NCBI RefSeq assembly: GCF_000337515.1
Contig: NZ_AOIQ01000021.1
Span: 50,631-114,630 of the forward strand
From: Halovivax asiaticus JCM 14624
Lineage (GTDB): Archaea > Halobacteriota > Halobacteria > Halobacteriales > Natrialbaceae
DNA length: 64,000 nt
Direction of reading: 5' to 3'
Both the position numbers and the translations under genes were made by a program. Within the stretch, counting starts at the first letter, position 1. Every line of letters starts with the position of its first letter. Under the pieces are notes generated by a model. The model had not been told where the DNA came from. It ran no database searches and saw only the letters and a list, made by a program, of their open reading frames with translations. Of the stretch, positions 26,908 through 36,085 are shown piece by piece.

Positions 26908-27438
26908 GTGCCCGAACGTGTGAACGACGATATCGATCGCGACCTCCCGATGCGGGTGGCCGACACGCTCAGGGACGCCGGCGAGACGCTCGCGGTCGCC
27001 GAGTCCTGCACCGGTGGCCTCGTCGGTGCGACGCTGACGGCGATTCCGGGGGCGAGCGACTATTTCGAGAGCGGGTTGACGACCTACGCCTACGACGCCA
27101 AACGCCGGCACCTCGCCGTCAGTCGAGAGTCGCTCGACGAACACGGGGCGGTCTCCGAACCCGTCGCCCGGGAGATGGCCCGGGGCGTTCGGGACGTCTG
27201 CGACGTGACCTGGGGCCTGTCGATCACGGGGCTTGCCGGCCCCACCGGCGGGACGGCGTCCAAACCCGTCGGTACGGTCTACATCGGCGTCGCGTACGCC
27301 GGTCCCTGGGAGAGCGAATCGTCGTTCGCGGCGGTCGAACGCCACCAGTTCGACGGGGATCGGGCGACGATCCGGGCGGCGACAGTCGAGCGGGCGCTCG
27401 CCGTCCTCCTCGAATCCTGTGACGAGGTCGAGCGCTGA
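26908..27438 (+). CDS. CinA C-terminal domain protein (NMN amidohydrolase-like)
   Basis: About 176 aa. PncC/CinA-C family: AVAESCTGGLVGATLTAIPGAS, GLTTYAYDAKRRHL and SITGLAGPTGGTASKPVGTVYIG are the family's conserved segments, including the Ser/Thr-rich active site of nicotinamide-nucleotide deamidases in NAD salvage. There is no upstream ATG; GTG at 26908 or 26920 is likely, TTG at 26890 and ATG at 26950 being alternatives. It would complement NadM (10368) in NAD metabolism. Confidence 0.88.
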   Translation: MPERVNDDIDRDLPMRVADTLRDAGETLAVAESCTGGLVGATLTAIPGASDYFESGLTTYAYDAKRRHLAVSRESLDEHGAVSEPVAREMARGVRDVCDVTWGLSITGLAGPTGGTASKPVGTVYIGVAYAGPWESESSFAAVERHQFDGDRATIRAATVERALAVLLESCDEVER

Positions 27439-27758
27439 CCTGAGGCGGTACTGGTCCCACACCGGACCGACCGCTCGATTGCCCGATCGCGAAGTAGACG
27501 AGCGGGATCGCTACGGGCCGGACGATTCGACCGGCGGCTGACGTGGCCGTCGGGAACGATTCGGAACCGTTTCGGAAATATGGGGCCGAACCATTTGGAC
27601 GCCTCTATCGACGAATTCCTGCTTAGTACCCTGGCCACACTAACGCGTCCAACTCGGCAGGGCCAATTCACCTTCGGTTGTGAAACAACCGGCGTTTCGG
27701 TTTCCGAAAAAAGCCAGAGGGAAAGGTATTCACCTACGGCGTCGCTCCCCTCGCGTAC
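27439..27758. other. Intergenic region, no gene seen
   Basis: 320 bp with no credible coding frame. It contains a short hairpin GGTTGT-gaa-ACAACC near 27676-27690 and a run ccgaaaaaa (about 27702-27711). An AT-rich motif near 27726 could serve as the promoter of the following membrane hydrolase. Nothing else is recognised. Confidence 0.4.
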
Positions 27759-28265
27759 ATGAACAAACGGGATCACGTCATGAACGCGGTCCTCGTCGGG
27801 ATCGGGCTCGGGGCGCTCGTCGAACCGACCGGCGGTGAGACGATGGTCGAGGCCATCCTCATGATCGGTGTGCCGGTCTTGCTCGGGGCGCTCGTCCCCG
27901 ACATCGACACCGTGATGGGCGACCATCGCAAGACGTTCCACAACCTCCCGCTACTCGTCGGCTTCGCCGCTTTTCCCTACACGTTCGGCAACCTCCAGTA
28001 CGTCTGGATCGGGATCGTGACGCACTACGTCCTCGACGTTGCGGGGAATACGCGCGGGATCGCCCTCTTCTACCCGTTACTGGATCGCGAGTACGGGCTG
28101 CCGATCGGGGTTCCCGCGAACAGTCACGTTGCCGACGTCGTCACGCTGTTGATCACTGGTGCAGAACTTGCACTCGCCGCAGTCATCCTCCGCGGCATGG
28201 ACGCTGGCTGGTTCCAGTCGGTTCCGTCGGCCGTCGACGCCGTCCGGCCGGCACTCGGGGTATAG
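27759..28265 (+). CDS. YdjM-type membrane-bound metal-dependent hydrolase
   Basis: 168 aa. Several membrane helices plus the family's metal motifs: LGALVPDIDTVMGDHRKTFHN (PDID and HRxxxHN) and THYVLDVAGN. This is the LexA-regulated, membrane-bound predicted hydrolase family (YdjM, DUF457); the substrate is unknown. ATG at 27759 sits after an AT-rich tract. Confidence 0.83.
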   Translation: MNKRDHVMNAVLVGIGLGALVEPTGGETMVEAILMIGVPVLLGALVPDIDTVMGDHRKTFHNLPLLVGFAAFPYTFGNLQYVWIGIVTHYVLDVAGNTRGIALFYPLLDREYGLPIGVPANSHVADVVTLLITGAELALAAVILRGMDAGWFQSVPSAVDAVRPALGV

Positions 28266-28283
28266 GGCCGTTTTTGGCGTCGG

Positions 28284-29201
28284 CTACTGATTCGGTTCCC
28301 ACTCCTCACAGGGATCCATGTCGTCCATGTGTGTTCCCTGGTACGTACAGTGGGGGACCATTCCCGAGGATTCACGCCGATACTCGAAGTGGTTACAGTT
28401 GCCGCAGTAGTGATCGGCCGGCTCGGCCGGCGTCGTCCGATCCGTGGCTGTGCCCGAATCGAGCGGTGACGAGATATCGGACGTCTCGACGCCGCCGTCG
28501 CTCGTGGCCGTCGGACGATTTGGTGAGCGTCGGGACGACCCCGATCCGCTCATCGCCGACGCCGCGTCGGAGACGGCTTGCGTGACGCGGCTGGTTCGAC
28601 TCGTCTCCCCGCCGTTCGTCTGCGTTTCGACGTCGCCGTCGGGGGTCGAGCCAAGGAAGCCGACACTGCTGACTCCCTCGGGTGGATCGTCACCCTCGAC
28701 GATCGTCGTTCGCGTCTGGTGGGTGACGTTCATCTCCAGGGCGCCGCCAGGGTCGTTGCGCATCTTGAAGTTCGCCACGACGACGAAGAGACACCAGATC
28801 GCACTGAAGAGGCCGAGCAGGTAGACGATGGCGACGAAGAAAGTGAGGTCCTGGTTGTGTCCGTCCCAGTGACGGGGGTAGGCGTACCTGAAGAGCGCGA
28901 CGCCGAGCAGACAGATACTGGCGCTGATGGCTGCAGCGGCCTGTGCGCGTCGACCGGCCGGCAGCACGGTGAAGACACCGACGAGGACGAGCGGGACGGC
29001 GAGGCCACCGAGCGTCCCGGCTGCCTCCCGCGAGGGCAAGGTCCCACTCGCGACGAACGAGAGCACGTCGGTCGTCGCGACGAGGATGGCCAGGACGGCG
29101 AGCAGCCCACCCGCGAGGACGAGCGCCGTCCCGGTGTACAGCCGGCGAGTGCTCGTCACCTCCCGCTTGTTCCCTTCGTAGGCCTCCGAGAGACTGGTCA
29201 T
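28284..29201 (-). CDS. Haloarchaeal membrane protein with C-terminal zinc-ribbon-like tail
   Basis: 305 aa from ATG 29201 (MTSLSEAYEGNK). Four to five membrane helices (about residues 20-165) are followed by a long disordered Ser/Thr/Asp-rich stretch and a C-terminal Cys cluster: CGNCNHFEYRR, then HCTYQGTHMDDMDPCEEW. The tail resembles small Cys-rich modules found on other haloarchaeal proteins. Permease-like annotation is used for relatives, without proof. Converges with the YdjM-type gene. Confidence 0.72.
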   Translation of the reverse strand: MTSLSEAYEGNKREVTSTRRLYTGTALVLAGGLLAVLAILVATTDVLSFVASGTLPSREAAGTLGGLAVPLVLVGVFTVLPAGRRAQAAAAISASICLLGVALFRYAYPRHWDGHNQDLTFFVAIVYLLGLFSAIWCLFVVVANFKMRNDPGGALEMNVTHQTRTTIVEGDDPPEGVSSVGFLGSTPDGDVETQTNGGETSRTSRVTQAVSDAASAMSGSGSSRRSPNRPTATSDGGVETSDISSPLDSGTATDRTTPAEPADHYCGNCNHFEYRRESSGMVPHCTYQGTHMDDMDPCEEWEPNQ

Positions 29202-29369
29202 GTCCGCCCAATCGGGTTCGGTCCTCAAAACAGTACGTCAGACGCTCGTCGCACGCGGTCTCCGGCCACTTCGGCGACTTCGAAATGGATCCAATGAGCC
29301 GTCGATTCACCGACCGGACGCACCGGGTGAAGCGAAACCTTGAATCGCTCGCTGTGTGAACGGACGGCT

Positions 29370-29651
29370 ATGAGCGAAGAGGACGAGGCCGAGCATCCGA
29401 TCGAACTCGGCGACCAGACGCCGGTCGAGGGAGCACCGCTGGCGCGGGTGAGCTCCCGCTTGCACTGGCCGATCGAAGCGAGCGAGATCGATCGGCGCGA
29501 GGGGGAGTCGCCGATCAGAACGCCTGACGGGCCGGTCAAACTGGAGGACCTGCTCTCGACGATCGACGTGACCTACTTCTCGTCGCGCCAGGAGTTCGAA
29601 CGCCACGTCCGGGAGGCGATGGGAGCGGGCCCCGTTCGGACGGCGGAGTAA
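29370..29651 (+). CDS. DUF5789-like small haloarchaeal protein
   Basis: 93 aa, acidic. The pattern IELGDQTPVEGAPLARVSSRLHWP, SPIRTPDGPVKLEDLLSTIDVTYFSSRQEFERHV fits the haloarchaeal DUF5789 family, whose function is unknown. The ATG at 29370 gives the family start (MSEEDEAEHP). It is followed after 6 bp by the CPBP-like gene, so both are probably on one transcript. Confidence 0.72.
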   Translation: MSEEDEAEHPIELGDQTPVEGAPLARVSSRLHWPIEASEIDRREGESPIRTPDGPVKLEDLLSTIDVTYFSSRQEFERHVREAMGAGPVRTAE

Positions 29652-29657
29652 TCGACC

Positions 29658-30356
29658 GTGCCACGGGACGGAGTGCGCACGTGGACTCGCCGGCTCTCGA
29701 CCCGATTGTCGGCGCTCACGTGGGTGCAGACCTCGCTGCTGGCCGGCGCGGTGCTGACGCTGTGCTGGATGTACACCGTCCCGCAGGAGCTCGACGAGCG
29801 TGTACTCGTCGACGGCGTCCTGTTGCTCGGTGGTCCACTCGTCCTCGGACTGACCCACGGCGAGCGGATCGGCTGGCGCGTCAATCGTCGCGCGCTGCGG
29901 AACACGGTCTTGCTCGCGCTCTTCGTCCTCCCGTTTTACCTCGTCGGCTCGACGTTACCGACGATCAGGGCGTTCTATCCGATGTGGGAGACCACTGCCG
30001 CGCCGTCGGTGTTCGTCCCACACGCGCTGAAACTGTTCTTCCTCGCTCTCGCGGCGGAGACGTACTATCGCGGCCTGCTCTGTGTTGGTGTCCGGTCGAT
30101 CGGGATGAAAGCAGTCTTCATCAGTCCGTTGCTCTACATGGTTCACCACTTCGGGAAGCCACCGATCGAGTTCGTCCTGTCCGGCCCGACGGACGTCCTC
30201 TTCGGGGCGGTCGATTACAAGTCGAACTCGATTCTCCCGTCGGTCGTCGCCCACGGGGCGGGACTCGTCCTGCTCGACTGGCTCGTCCTCCACGAGCCGT
30301 TGTTCGACCCGACGCTGCTCATCTCGATCCTCGAACACAGCCCCGTGCCGGTGTGA
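29658..30356 (+). CDS. CPBP-like membrane protein, divergent motifs
   Basis: 232 aa, GTG start. Six or more membrane helices. The CPBP motif region reads AAETYYRGLL: the first Glu of EExxxR is Ala, while the second Glu and the Arg remain. Later motifs are MVHHFGKP (His) and SVVAHGAGLVLLDW (the HxxxN Asn is Gly). It may be a catalytically weak or inactive member. No processing partner is next to it apart from the DUF5789-like gene. Confidence 0.72.
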   Translation: MPRDGVRTWTRRLSTRLSALTWVQTSLLAGAVLTLCWMYTVPQELDERVLVDGVLLLGGPLVLGLTHGERIGWRVNRRALRNTVLLALFVLPFYLVGSTLPTIRAFYPMWETTAAPSVFVPHALKLFFLALAAETYYRGLLCVGVRSIGMKAVFISPLLYMVHHFGKPPIEFVLSGPTDVLFGAVDYKSNSILPSVVAHGAGLVLLDWLVLHEPLFDPTLLISILEHSPVPV

Positions 30357-30509
30357 CCCTGGCTGACCTGGGAGGCAAGCGAATCCAGGCTGCTCGGGAA
30401 ACCTGATCGCTCTAGGCAACTTGGAAGCTCGGGGCAGCTTGGCCGCTCAGCCGATCGTGTTGTGATCGTCCCAGATTCGGCGAGAATGGCTCGTTCGTCG
30501 GCACGTGGA

Positions 30510-30731
30510 CTACCGATCTGACGCCGACGAGTCGCTTCTAGCCGCGGTCTCACTCGACGGCGACTCTTCGTCGTCAGTCGGCTCTCCCTCGTCAACCGAC
30601 GACTCGTCGGCCATCGCGGCGAGCTCTTTCTCGGCGCCGGCGCGGACGTAGGCGGCGCTGCCGGTCACGACGGCGATCGCGACGAGCGGCACCCCGACGA
30701 GCAGGACGAGGATGAGGACGAGTTCGAACAC
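30510..30731 (-). CDS. Small single-span membrane protein
   Basis: 73 aa. One N-terminal transmembrane helix (MFELVLILVLLVGVPLVAIAV), then an acidic Ser/Glu/Asp-rich tail with no motif. Codon use fits haloarchaeal coding sequence. Lies 50 bp downstream of nreA on the same strand. Function unknown; it could be a short conserved haloarchaeal protein. Confidence 0.55.
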   Translation of the reverse strand: MFELVLILVLLVGVPLVAIAVVTGSAAYVRAGAEKELAAMADESSVDEGEPTDDEESPSSETAARSDSSASDR

Positions 30732-30781
30732 AGTCGACAGCTAGGGACCGGACCCTATAGCCCGTTCGCTCTCTGGACTCG

Positions 30782-32080
30782 CTACCGGCCCGTGAACGCG
30801 GCGAGGTTCGATTGGAGACCGGCGGCGAGTTCTGATTTCCGTTTGAGTCGGGCGAGCGAGACGGGCAGTTGCTGCGTGACGGTCGCGACCGCGTCGTGGA
30901 ATGTTTCGGCCGTGCCGTACTCGCCCTCGAAGGCGTTGCGAACGCTCTCTCTGACCTGCCAGACGCCGACGGGCGCCCAGTACTCGTCGGAGACCTCCCG
31001 GAGGACGAGACACTTCGCCTGTCGGCCGATGGATTCCAGATGTTCGAGGGCGCCGAGCCGGGAGGCGTAGTAGGCGCCCGCGGTCTCCTCGACGTATCCC
31101 GTTCGGCCCTCGTAGCCCTCGCTCGCGCTGCCCATCCAGATATTTCCGCCAGGGTCGGGGTTCCAGACGCTGCCGGGCGCTTTCATCTCGACGAGTTCGA
31201 ACTCCCAGGTGCCCGGCGCCAGGATCACCCAGTAACGGTTGCCGACGTACTCGTTCATCCAGACCTGGACTTCGTCGACGCTCGGGCGATTGCGGATCCG
31301 TCCGCGGAGGTACTCACCGACGGCGTCGTCGACGGCCGTGATCGACCAGCGCGTCGGGACGAGCCGGCGCTGGTCGGCCTCACCGAGTGCGCCGGCGGAA
31401 AGGATCGAGTTGATCTCGTAGACGTCGAACCCGCGGCGGTAGAGGTAGTTCATCGCCCCCTGTGCCTGCCAGTCGTCGTCCTCTAAGGTCTTCTCGACCT
31501 GACGGGGGACGTGTGGGTTCTCGCGGAGTTCGGCGTCGCGGGCGTTCGCGCGTGGGCCACGAGGCGTCGCGACGTCGGTTCCGACGTCCAGGTTCAGGTC
31601 GGGTTTACTGTCGAGGCCGATCTCCAGGTCCACGGGCCGATCGGCGATGGCGACCTCGCGCTGGACCCCGACGAACCCGTCCCAGACGTCGTGGACCGAG
31701 GGTGCGAGCTGCGAGGCGATACTCGGCGCGTCGACGTTGGCTCGCTTGCTCGAGTTCAACAGGCCGGTGCGCCGTTGCAGGACGTCGTCGATGCCGTAGT
31801 CCTGCTGGTACCACTTCCCGTCGGTGACGTAGTCTTCGGCGCGGTCTTCGTCGCCCACGGGGGAGAGCAGCCCGACCGGAATGTCGGGGTAGTTGGATCG
31901 CCCGACGAAGATGGAGGGTGCGCTCGACCCGACGAGGGAATCGCCGCTGATGACGTCGTCGAAGCGCCGCTCGACGGTCTCTAAGTGATCGGTGATCGCG
32001 TAGGACTTCTCCTTCGCGAGGCGCCGACGTTCGGCCTCCTCGTCGGGTTCTAGGTCCTCGATGTACTCGTCGAGGCGCAT
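30782..32080 (-). CDS. nreA: DNA repair protein NreA
   Basis: 432 aa. Matches the archaeal Nre family (formerly DUF650/DUF651): MRLDEYIEDLEPDEEAERRRLAKEKSYAI at the N-terminus, FVGRSNYPDIPVGLLSP, then SRRADVDAP-like SSKRANVDAP. In Haloferax, NreA acts with PCNA in repair of alkylation/crosslink damage. The last residues QSNLAAFTGR look like a weak PCNA-interacting (PIP) motif Qxx(L)xxF. Single gene on the minus strand. Confidence 0.9.
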   Translation of the reverse strand: MRLDEYIEDLEPDEEAERRRLAKEKSYAITDHLETVERRFDDVISGDSLVGSSAPSIFVGRSNYPDIPVGLLSPVGDEDRAEDYVTDGKWYQQDYGIDDVLQRRTGLLNSSKRANVDAPSIASQLAPSVHDVWDGFVGVQREVAIADRPVDLEIGLDSKPDLNLDVGTDVATPRGPRANARDAELRENPHVPRQVEKTLEDDDWQAQGAMNYLYRRGFDVYEINSILSAGALGEADQRRLVPTRWSITAVDDAVGEYLRGRIRNRPSVDEVQVWMNEYVGNRYWVILAPGTWEFELVEMKAPGSVWNPDPGGNIWMGSASEGYEGRTGYVEETAGAYYASRLGALEHLESIGRQAKCLVLREVSDEYWAPVGVWQVRESVRNAFEGEYGTAETFHDAVATVTQQLPVSLARLKRKSELAAGLQSNLAAFTGR

Positions 32081-32262
32081 TCGACCGTCGCTACGTACCG
32101 AGCCGTGTTGAATGTTGAGTTCGGCTGCGGCGGTGTGAAGTCGTCGGTGACGCGCGTTTCGGGTCTGAAATCGGCGGATGACGGCGTCGTCGACAGGACG
32201 GACGCTGCCGGTCCACCCAGTACGCGGTATCGCCGTGAGAAGAAGCGGGAGACGCGTCGGTC

Positions 32263-33225
32263 CTAGCCGTGAATGCCCATCGCTTCGATCTGTTCCTGGT
32301 AACGGTTCCGGATCGTCACTTCGGTCACCTGTGCGACGTCGGCGACCTCGCGCTGGGTCTTCTTCTCGTTACAGAGCAACGAGGCGGCGTAGATGGCCGC
32401 GGCGGCGTAGCCGGTGGGCGATTTGCCCGAGAGGAGCCCCTCCTCGGCGGTCTTCTCGATGATCTCGTTGGCCTTGGTCTGGACCTCTTCGGAGAGTTCG
32501 AGTTCGGAGCAAAAGCGGGGGACGTACTTCTTCGGGTCGACGGGTCGCATCTCGAGGCCGAGTTCCTGAGAGATGTAGCGATAGGTTCGCCCGATCTCCT
32601 TGCGTTCGACACGGGATACTTCAGAAATCTCCTCGAGGCTTCGTGGAATGCCCTCCTTTCGGCAGGCCGCGTAGAGTGCCGACGTCGCGACGCCCTCGAT
32701 GGATCGCCCGCGGATGAGGTCTTCTTTCAGCGCGCGCCGATAGATGACCGAGGCGACCTCCCGGACCGATCGCGGGACGCCGAGCGCGGAGGCCATCCGG
32801 TCGATCTCGGAGAGGGCGAACTGCAGGTTCCGTTCGCCGGCGTCTTTCGTCCGAATGCGCTCTTGCCACTTTCGCAGCCGATGCATCTGACTGCGCTTCT
32901 TCGAGGAAATCGAGCGCCCGTAGGCGTCCTTGTCCTTCCAGTCGATGGTCGTCGTCAGTCCCTTGTCGTGCATCGTCTGGGTCGTCGGCGCGCCGACGCG
33001 GGACTTCTCCTGGCGTTCCTGGTGGTTGAACGCGCGCCACTCCGGGCCCGGATCGATCTTCTCCTCCTCGACGACGAGCCCGCAATCCTGACAGACGAGC
33101 TCACCCCGATCCGAATCTTTCACGAGATTGTCGGACTCGCACTCCGGGCAGGTCCGAATCCCCTCTTGTTCGTCGTCCTCGACCGTCTCGCGCGTACGCT
33201 CCCGCTGGCGGGTGGACCGTGTCAT
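32263..33225 (-). CDS. tfb: Transcription initiation factor TFB
   Basis: 320 aa. N-terminal zinc ribbon (C26, C29, C45, C48), the B-finger/linker segment [21 protein letters not shown], and two cyclin folds (about 120-210 and 215-305) with a C-terminal HTH ([22 protein letters not shown]) that reads the BRE. Recruits RNA polymerase to TBP-bound promoters. Haloarchaea carry several TFBs; this one is divergent from rnhA. Two TATA-like boxes precede its ATG (about 33236-33241 and 33252-33260). Confidence 0.96.
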   Translation of the reverse strand: MTRSTRQRERTRETVEDDEQEGIRTCPECESDNLVKDSDRGELVCQDCGLVVEEEKIDPGPEWRAFNHQERQEKSRVGAPTTQTMHDKGLTTTIDWKDKDAYGRSISSKKRSQMHRLRKWQERIRTKDAGERNLQFALSEIDRMASALGVPRSVREVASVIYRRALKEDLIRGRSIEGVATSALYAACRKEGIPRSLEEISEVSRVERKEIGRTYRYISQELGLEMRPVDPKKYVPRFCSELELSEEVQTKANEIIEKTAEEGLLSGKSPTGYAAAAIYAASLLCNEKKTQREVADVAQVTEVTIRNRYQEQIEAMGIHG

Positions 33226-33385
33226 CGCACTTTTATAGTAGTATCTTCCAGGTATATAAGACTTCGGTGGGTGGCTCGATCGTGATCCGTGCGTCCCCGG
33301 GAATCGGCAGCGAGAGGGCGGGTTCGAGTAGATTTTTGGGACAAAACCAGAAAAGTTTTACCGGCAATCGCGCTCCTCCCGACAG
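33226..33385. promoter_or_regulatory. Divergent tfb / rnhA promoter region
   Basis: 160 bp. On the minus strand, ttatatacc lies about 30 nt before the tfb ATG, fitting a leaderless start; a second box (tataaaag) is almost at the ATG and may be used for autoregulation or be fortuitous. On the plus strand, the AT-rich stretch aaaagttttacc lies about 30 nt before the rnhA ATG at 33386. Confidence 0.5.
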
Positions 33386-33979
33386 ATGCCGACCATCGAA
33401 TGCGACGTCGACGTGGCGCGCGAGCGACTCGAATCCGCCGGTGTCTCGATCGAGGCTGGCAACACCGATCACGAACGCTGGCGGGCGAGTCGCGGCGAGG
33501 CGACGGCCGTCGCCTACGACGGCAAGGTCGTGATTCAGGGAGCGAACCCGCGCGACATCGAGACGATCCTCCGCGAGTCCGGCGGTCGGGTCCACCTCTA
33601 CTGGGACGGTGGGTCACGCGGCAATCCCGGACCGGCGGGGATCGGCTGGGTCCTCGTCACGAGCGACGGGATCGTCGCAGAGGGGAGCGACACGATCGGC
33701 GAGGCGACCAACAACCAGGCCGAGTACGAGGCGCTGATCGCGGCGCTCGAGGCCGCCCGCGAGTACGGCTTCGACGAGGTGCACTGTCGCGGCGATTCCG
33801 AACTGATCGTCAAACAGGTCACCGGCGCGTACGATACGAACGATCCAGTGCTCAGGGAAAAACGCGTGACTGCCGTCGAGCACCTCTCGTCGTTCGACGA
33901 GTGGACCATCGAGCACGTCCCGCGCGAAGCCAACGAACACGCAGACGACCTCGCGAACGAGGCGCTCGACCGCGCCTGA
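33386..33979 (+). CDS. rnhA: Ribonuclease HI
   Basis: 197 aa. Residues 1-66 form the extra N-terminal domain usual in haloarchaeal RNase HI. The RNase H fold carries the four acidic metal ligands: D74 (YWDGGSRGNPG), E113 (NNQAEYEAL), D137 (CRGDSELI) and an Asp at 187/188 (EHADDLAN). Removes RNA from RNA-DNA hybrids. The next gene, 77 bp downstream, is the conserved rnhA-operon protein. Confidence 0.95.
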   Translation: MPTIECDVDVARERLESAGVSIEAGNTDHERWRASRGEATAVAYDGKVVIQGANPRDIETILRESGGRVHLYWDGGSRGNPGPAGIGWVLVTSDGIVAEGSDTIGEATNNQAEYEALIAALEAAREYGFDEVHCRGDSELIVKQVTGAYDTNDPVLREKRVTAVEHLSSFDEWTIEHVPREANEHADDLANEALDRA

Positions 33980-34056
33980 GGTGCGCGTCGCTGTCGTCCG
34001 TCCGATCGCAGACGTCGAGCGTGGACCGACAGGGAAAACTTCGCGCCGACCTAACG

Positions 34057-34779
34057 ATGGCTATGGACGACCCGACATCGGATCGATTCGACCAGCCACG
34101 GGACCGATCCGACCCGGCTCTGGACCGATCAGACTCGGCTTCGGACCAATCCGACGTATCGACGTCTGGATCGGCCCACACCGACGTCTCCGGACACGAG
34201 GCTGCTGGCGGCTCCGACGAGGACGGACTCCCGTCGTCGGTCGTCGAGGAGGCAGAGCGCCTCACGCGGCTCGCGCGCAACGCGACCGACCCGGACGAAC
34301 GGGCGGCTTCCCTGGATCGGCGCGATTCGATCGTGGCTGCACACGACTACACGGCTCGCGTGCGCGAGGAGGACGAGACGCTCGTCTGCCATCCGGACGA
34401 GTGGGTCGTCGACGGAACCGTCCGGTTCGATCGGATCGACGACCGTTCGGCGGCCGTCGAAGTCTCGCTGTCGGGCCCGGGCGACCCCGACGACTGGGCG
34501 GCGGTCGACGACGCTAACCGCGAGCTCGTCGAGCGCGTCCGCGAGCGAGCGGGCGACGTCCATGCCGCGAACGTCGACCGCTTCGCGGACTTCATGGGCA
34601 ACCACTGTGCGAAGCGGATGACGGCGGCCTCGTCGGCGGAGATCGAACAGTTCTTCGGCGAGTACTACCCCCGAAACACCTGGCCGGAACCCGACGAACG
34701 CGCGGTCGTTGCGGAGTCGATCGAGCGACTGTTCGACGTGGCAGGCGAGTCGCCACCGCCGTTCTCACGACCGGAGTGA
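34057..34779 (+). CDS. rnhA operon protein (conserved haloarchaeal, DUF7108-like)
   Basis: 240 aa from ATG 34057. The first ~60 residues are low-complexity Asp/Ser/Arg (SDPALDRSDSASDQSD), clearly disordered. The conserved part begins at LPSSVVEEAERLTRLARNATDPDERAA and includes HDYTARVREEDETLVCHP and FADFMGNHCAKRMTAAS, ending in FFGEYYPRNTWP. The same gene follows rnhA in other haloarchaea and is named for that; no activity is known. Confidence 0.78.
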   Translation: MAMDDPTSDRFDQPRDRSDPALDRSDSASDQSDVSTSGSAHTDVSGHEAAGGSDEDGLPSSVVEEAERLTRLARNATDPDERAASLDRRDSIVAAHDYTARVREEDETLVCHPDEWVVDGTVRFDRIDDRSAAVEVSLSGPGDPDDWAAVDDANRELVERVRERAGDVHAANVDRFADFMGNHCAKRMTAASSAEIEQFFGEYYPRNTWPEPDERAVVAESIERLFDVAGESPPPFSRPE

Positions 34780-34912
34780 CCGCTCCGTGTTATGGAGCCG
34801 TGTGGCTCCTGCAGTGTCTTATCGGTCCGTCACCGCAGCCGTCGACTCACGCCCACGACTCGGAGCCGCCGCTCGGTGGTTCGGCCGACTGAAAAACCGG
34901 TAGTGGGCGGTT

Positions 34913-35269
34913 TTAGTAGTTGTTGTCGACGATCGCGTCGATCTCGTTGGCTCGATCGGCGTCGGTGACGATCTTCGAGAGCGTCCATTCGAGCTGGTCG
35001 ATGACCGCCTCGTAGCCCTCGTCGGTGAGCGCGTACTGGTTCGTCCGCTTGTCGAGTTCGCTCTTCTCGATCAGTCCCAGGTCGACGAGTTCGTCGAGGT
35101 TGGGGTACAGGCGACCGTGGTTGACCTCGGTGCCGTAGTAATCCTCGAGCTCACGCTTGATCGCGAGCCCGTACATGGGCTCGGTCGAGAGGATGGTCAG
35201 GATGTTGTTCTGGAACGCGGTCAGGTCGCGCGCCGTTCGGCCGTCGGTAACTGATTGTGCCTCTGACAT
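34913..35269 (-). CDS. PadR-family transcriptional regulator
   Basis: 118 aa. Winged-helix pattern LTAFQNNILTILSTEPMYGLAIKRELEDYYGTEVNHGRLYPNLDELVDLGLI, with the wing KRTNQYALTDEG and a C-terminal dimer helix. A TATA box (ttaaatag on the minus strand, 35292-35299) is 23-30 nt before the ATG, so the message is nearly leaderless. Target unknown; self-control is likely but no clear dyad was found. The pyrophosphatase gene is divergent. Confidence 0.9.
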   Translation of the reverse strand: MSEAQSVTDGRTARDLTAFQNNILTILSTEPMYGLAIKRELEDYYGTEVNHGRLYPNLDELVDLGLIEKSELDKRTNQYALTDEGYEAVIDQLEWTLSKIVTDADRANEIDAIVDNNY

Positions 35270-35472
35270 AGGTAGGGTAATGTCACCGATCTATTTAACA
35301 CTTGCTTACGGGTTTGTGCGTACGATCGGTGTTGGTGGTGACAACCGGACGGGACGGGCCCCGAGGCGGTGAATTTCTCGCCTGAGACTCGATCCGTCGC
35401 CGATTGCCGTCTCACTAACCTGAGATCCGATTACGAAAGTACTTTTTGATCCACACGAGACGCTCTCTATGT

Positions 35473-36006
35473 ATGCCTAATCTCTGGGAAGAACTCGAGA
35501 CCGGACCGAACCCGCCAGAAACCATCTACGCCGTCGTCGAGTGCCTCAAGGGCGAGCGCAACAAGTACGAGTACGATAAGGACGTTCCCGGCGTCGTCCT
35601 CGATCGCGTGCTCCACTCGAACGTCCACTACCCCTCCGACTACGGCTTCATCCCGCAGACCTACTACGACGACGAGGATCCGTTCGACGTCCTCGTCCTC
35701 GTCGAGGACCAGACGTTCCCCGGCTGTGTCATCGAGGCGCGCCCAGTCGCGTTGATGAAGATGGACGACGACGGCGAGCAGGACGACAAGGTGATCGCCG
35801 TTCCCACCGAGGATCCCCGATTCGACCACATCGAGGATCTGGCGGACATTCCCCAACAGCAACTCGACGAGATCGACGAGTTCTTCGCGACCTACAAGAA
35901 CCTGGAGGCAGGCAAAGAAGTCGAGACGCTGGGCTGGGAGGACAAGCAGGCCGCGATTGACGCCATCGAACACGCGCAGGACCTCTACGAAGAACACTTC
36001 GGCTGA
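35473..36006 (+). CDS. ppa: Inorganic pyrophosphatase (family I)
   Basis: 177 aa, hexameric family I enzyme. Hydrolyses PPi to drive biosynthesis. Substrate and metal residues visible: GERNKYEYDK (Lys, Glu), HYPSDYGFIPQTYYDDEDPFDVLVL (the signature DxxPxD region appears as DDEDPFDVLV) and AVPTEDPRFDHIEDL. ATG at 35473 (MPNLWEELETGP) is the family start; the upstream TTG frame is not needed. Confidence 0.96.
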   Translation: MPNLWEELETGPNPPETIYAVVECLKGERNKYEYDKDVPGVVLDRVLHSNVHYPSDYGFIPQTYYDDEDPFDVLVLVEDQTFPGCVIEARPVALMKMDDDGEQDDKVIAVPTEDPRFDHIEDLADIPQQQLDEIDEFFATYKNLEAGKEVETLGWEDKQAAIDAIEHAQDLYEEHFG

Positions 36007-36085
36007 GACCCCTCAGTTGAGAACGTTCCGGCTGCACATCGACTCCCGCGTCACGTTTCAGCTCTGATTCCTCCCGATCCGACCG

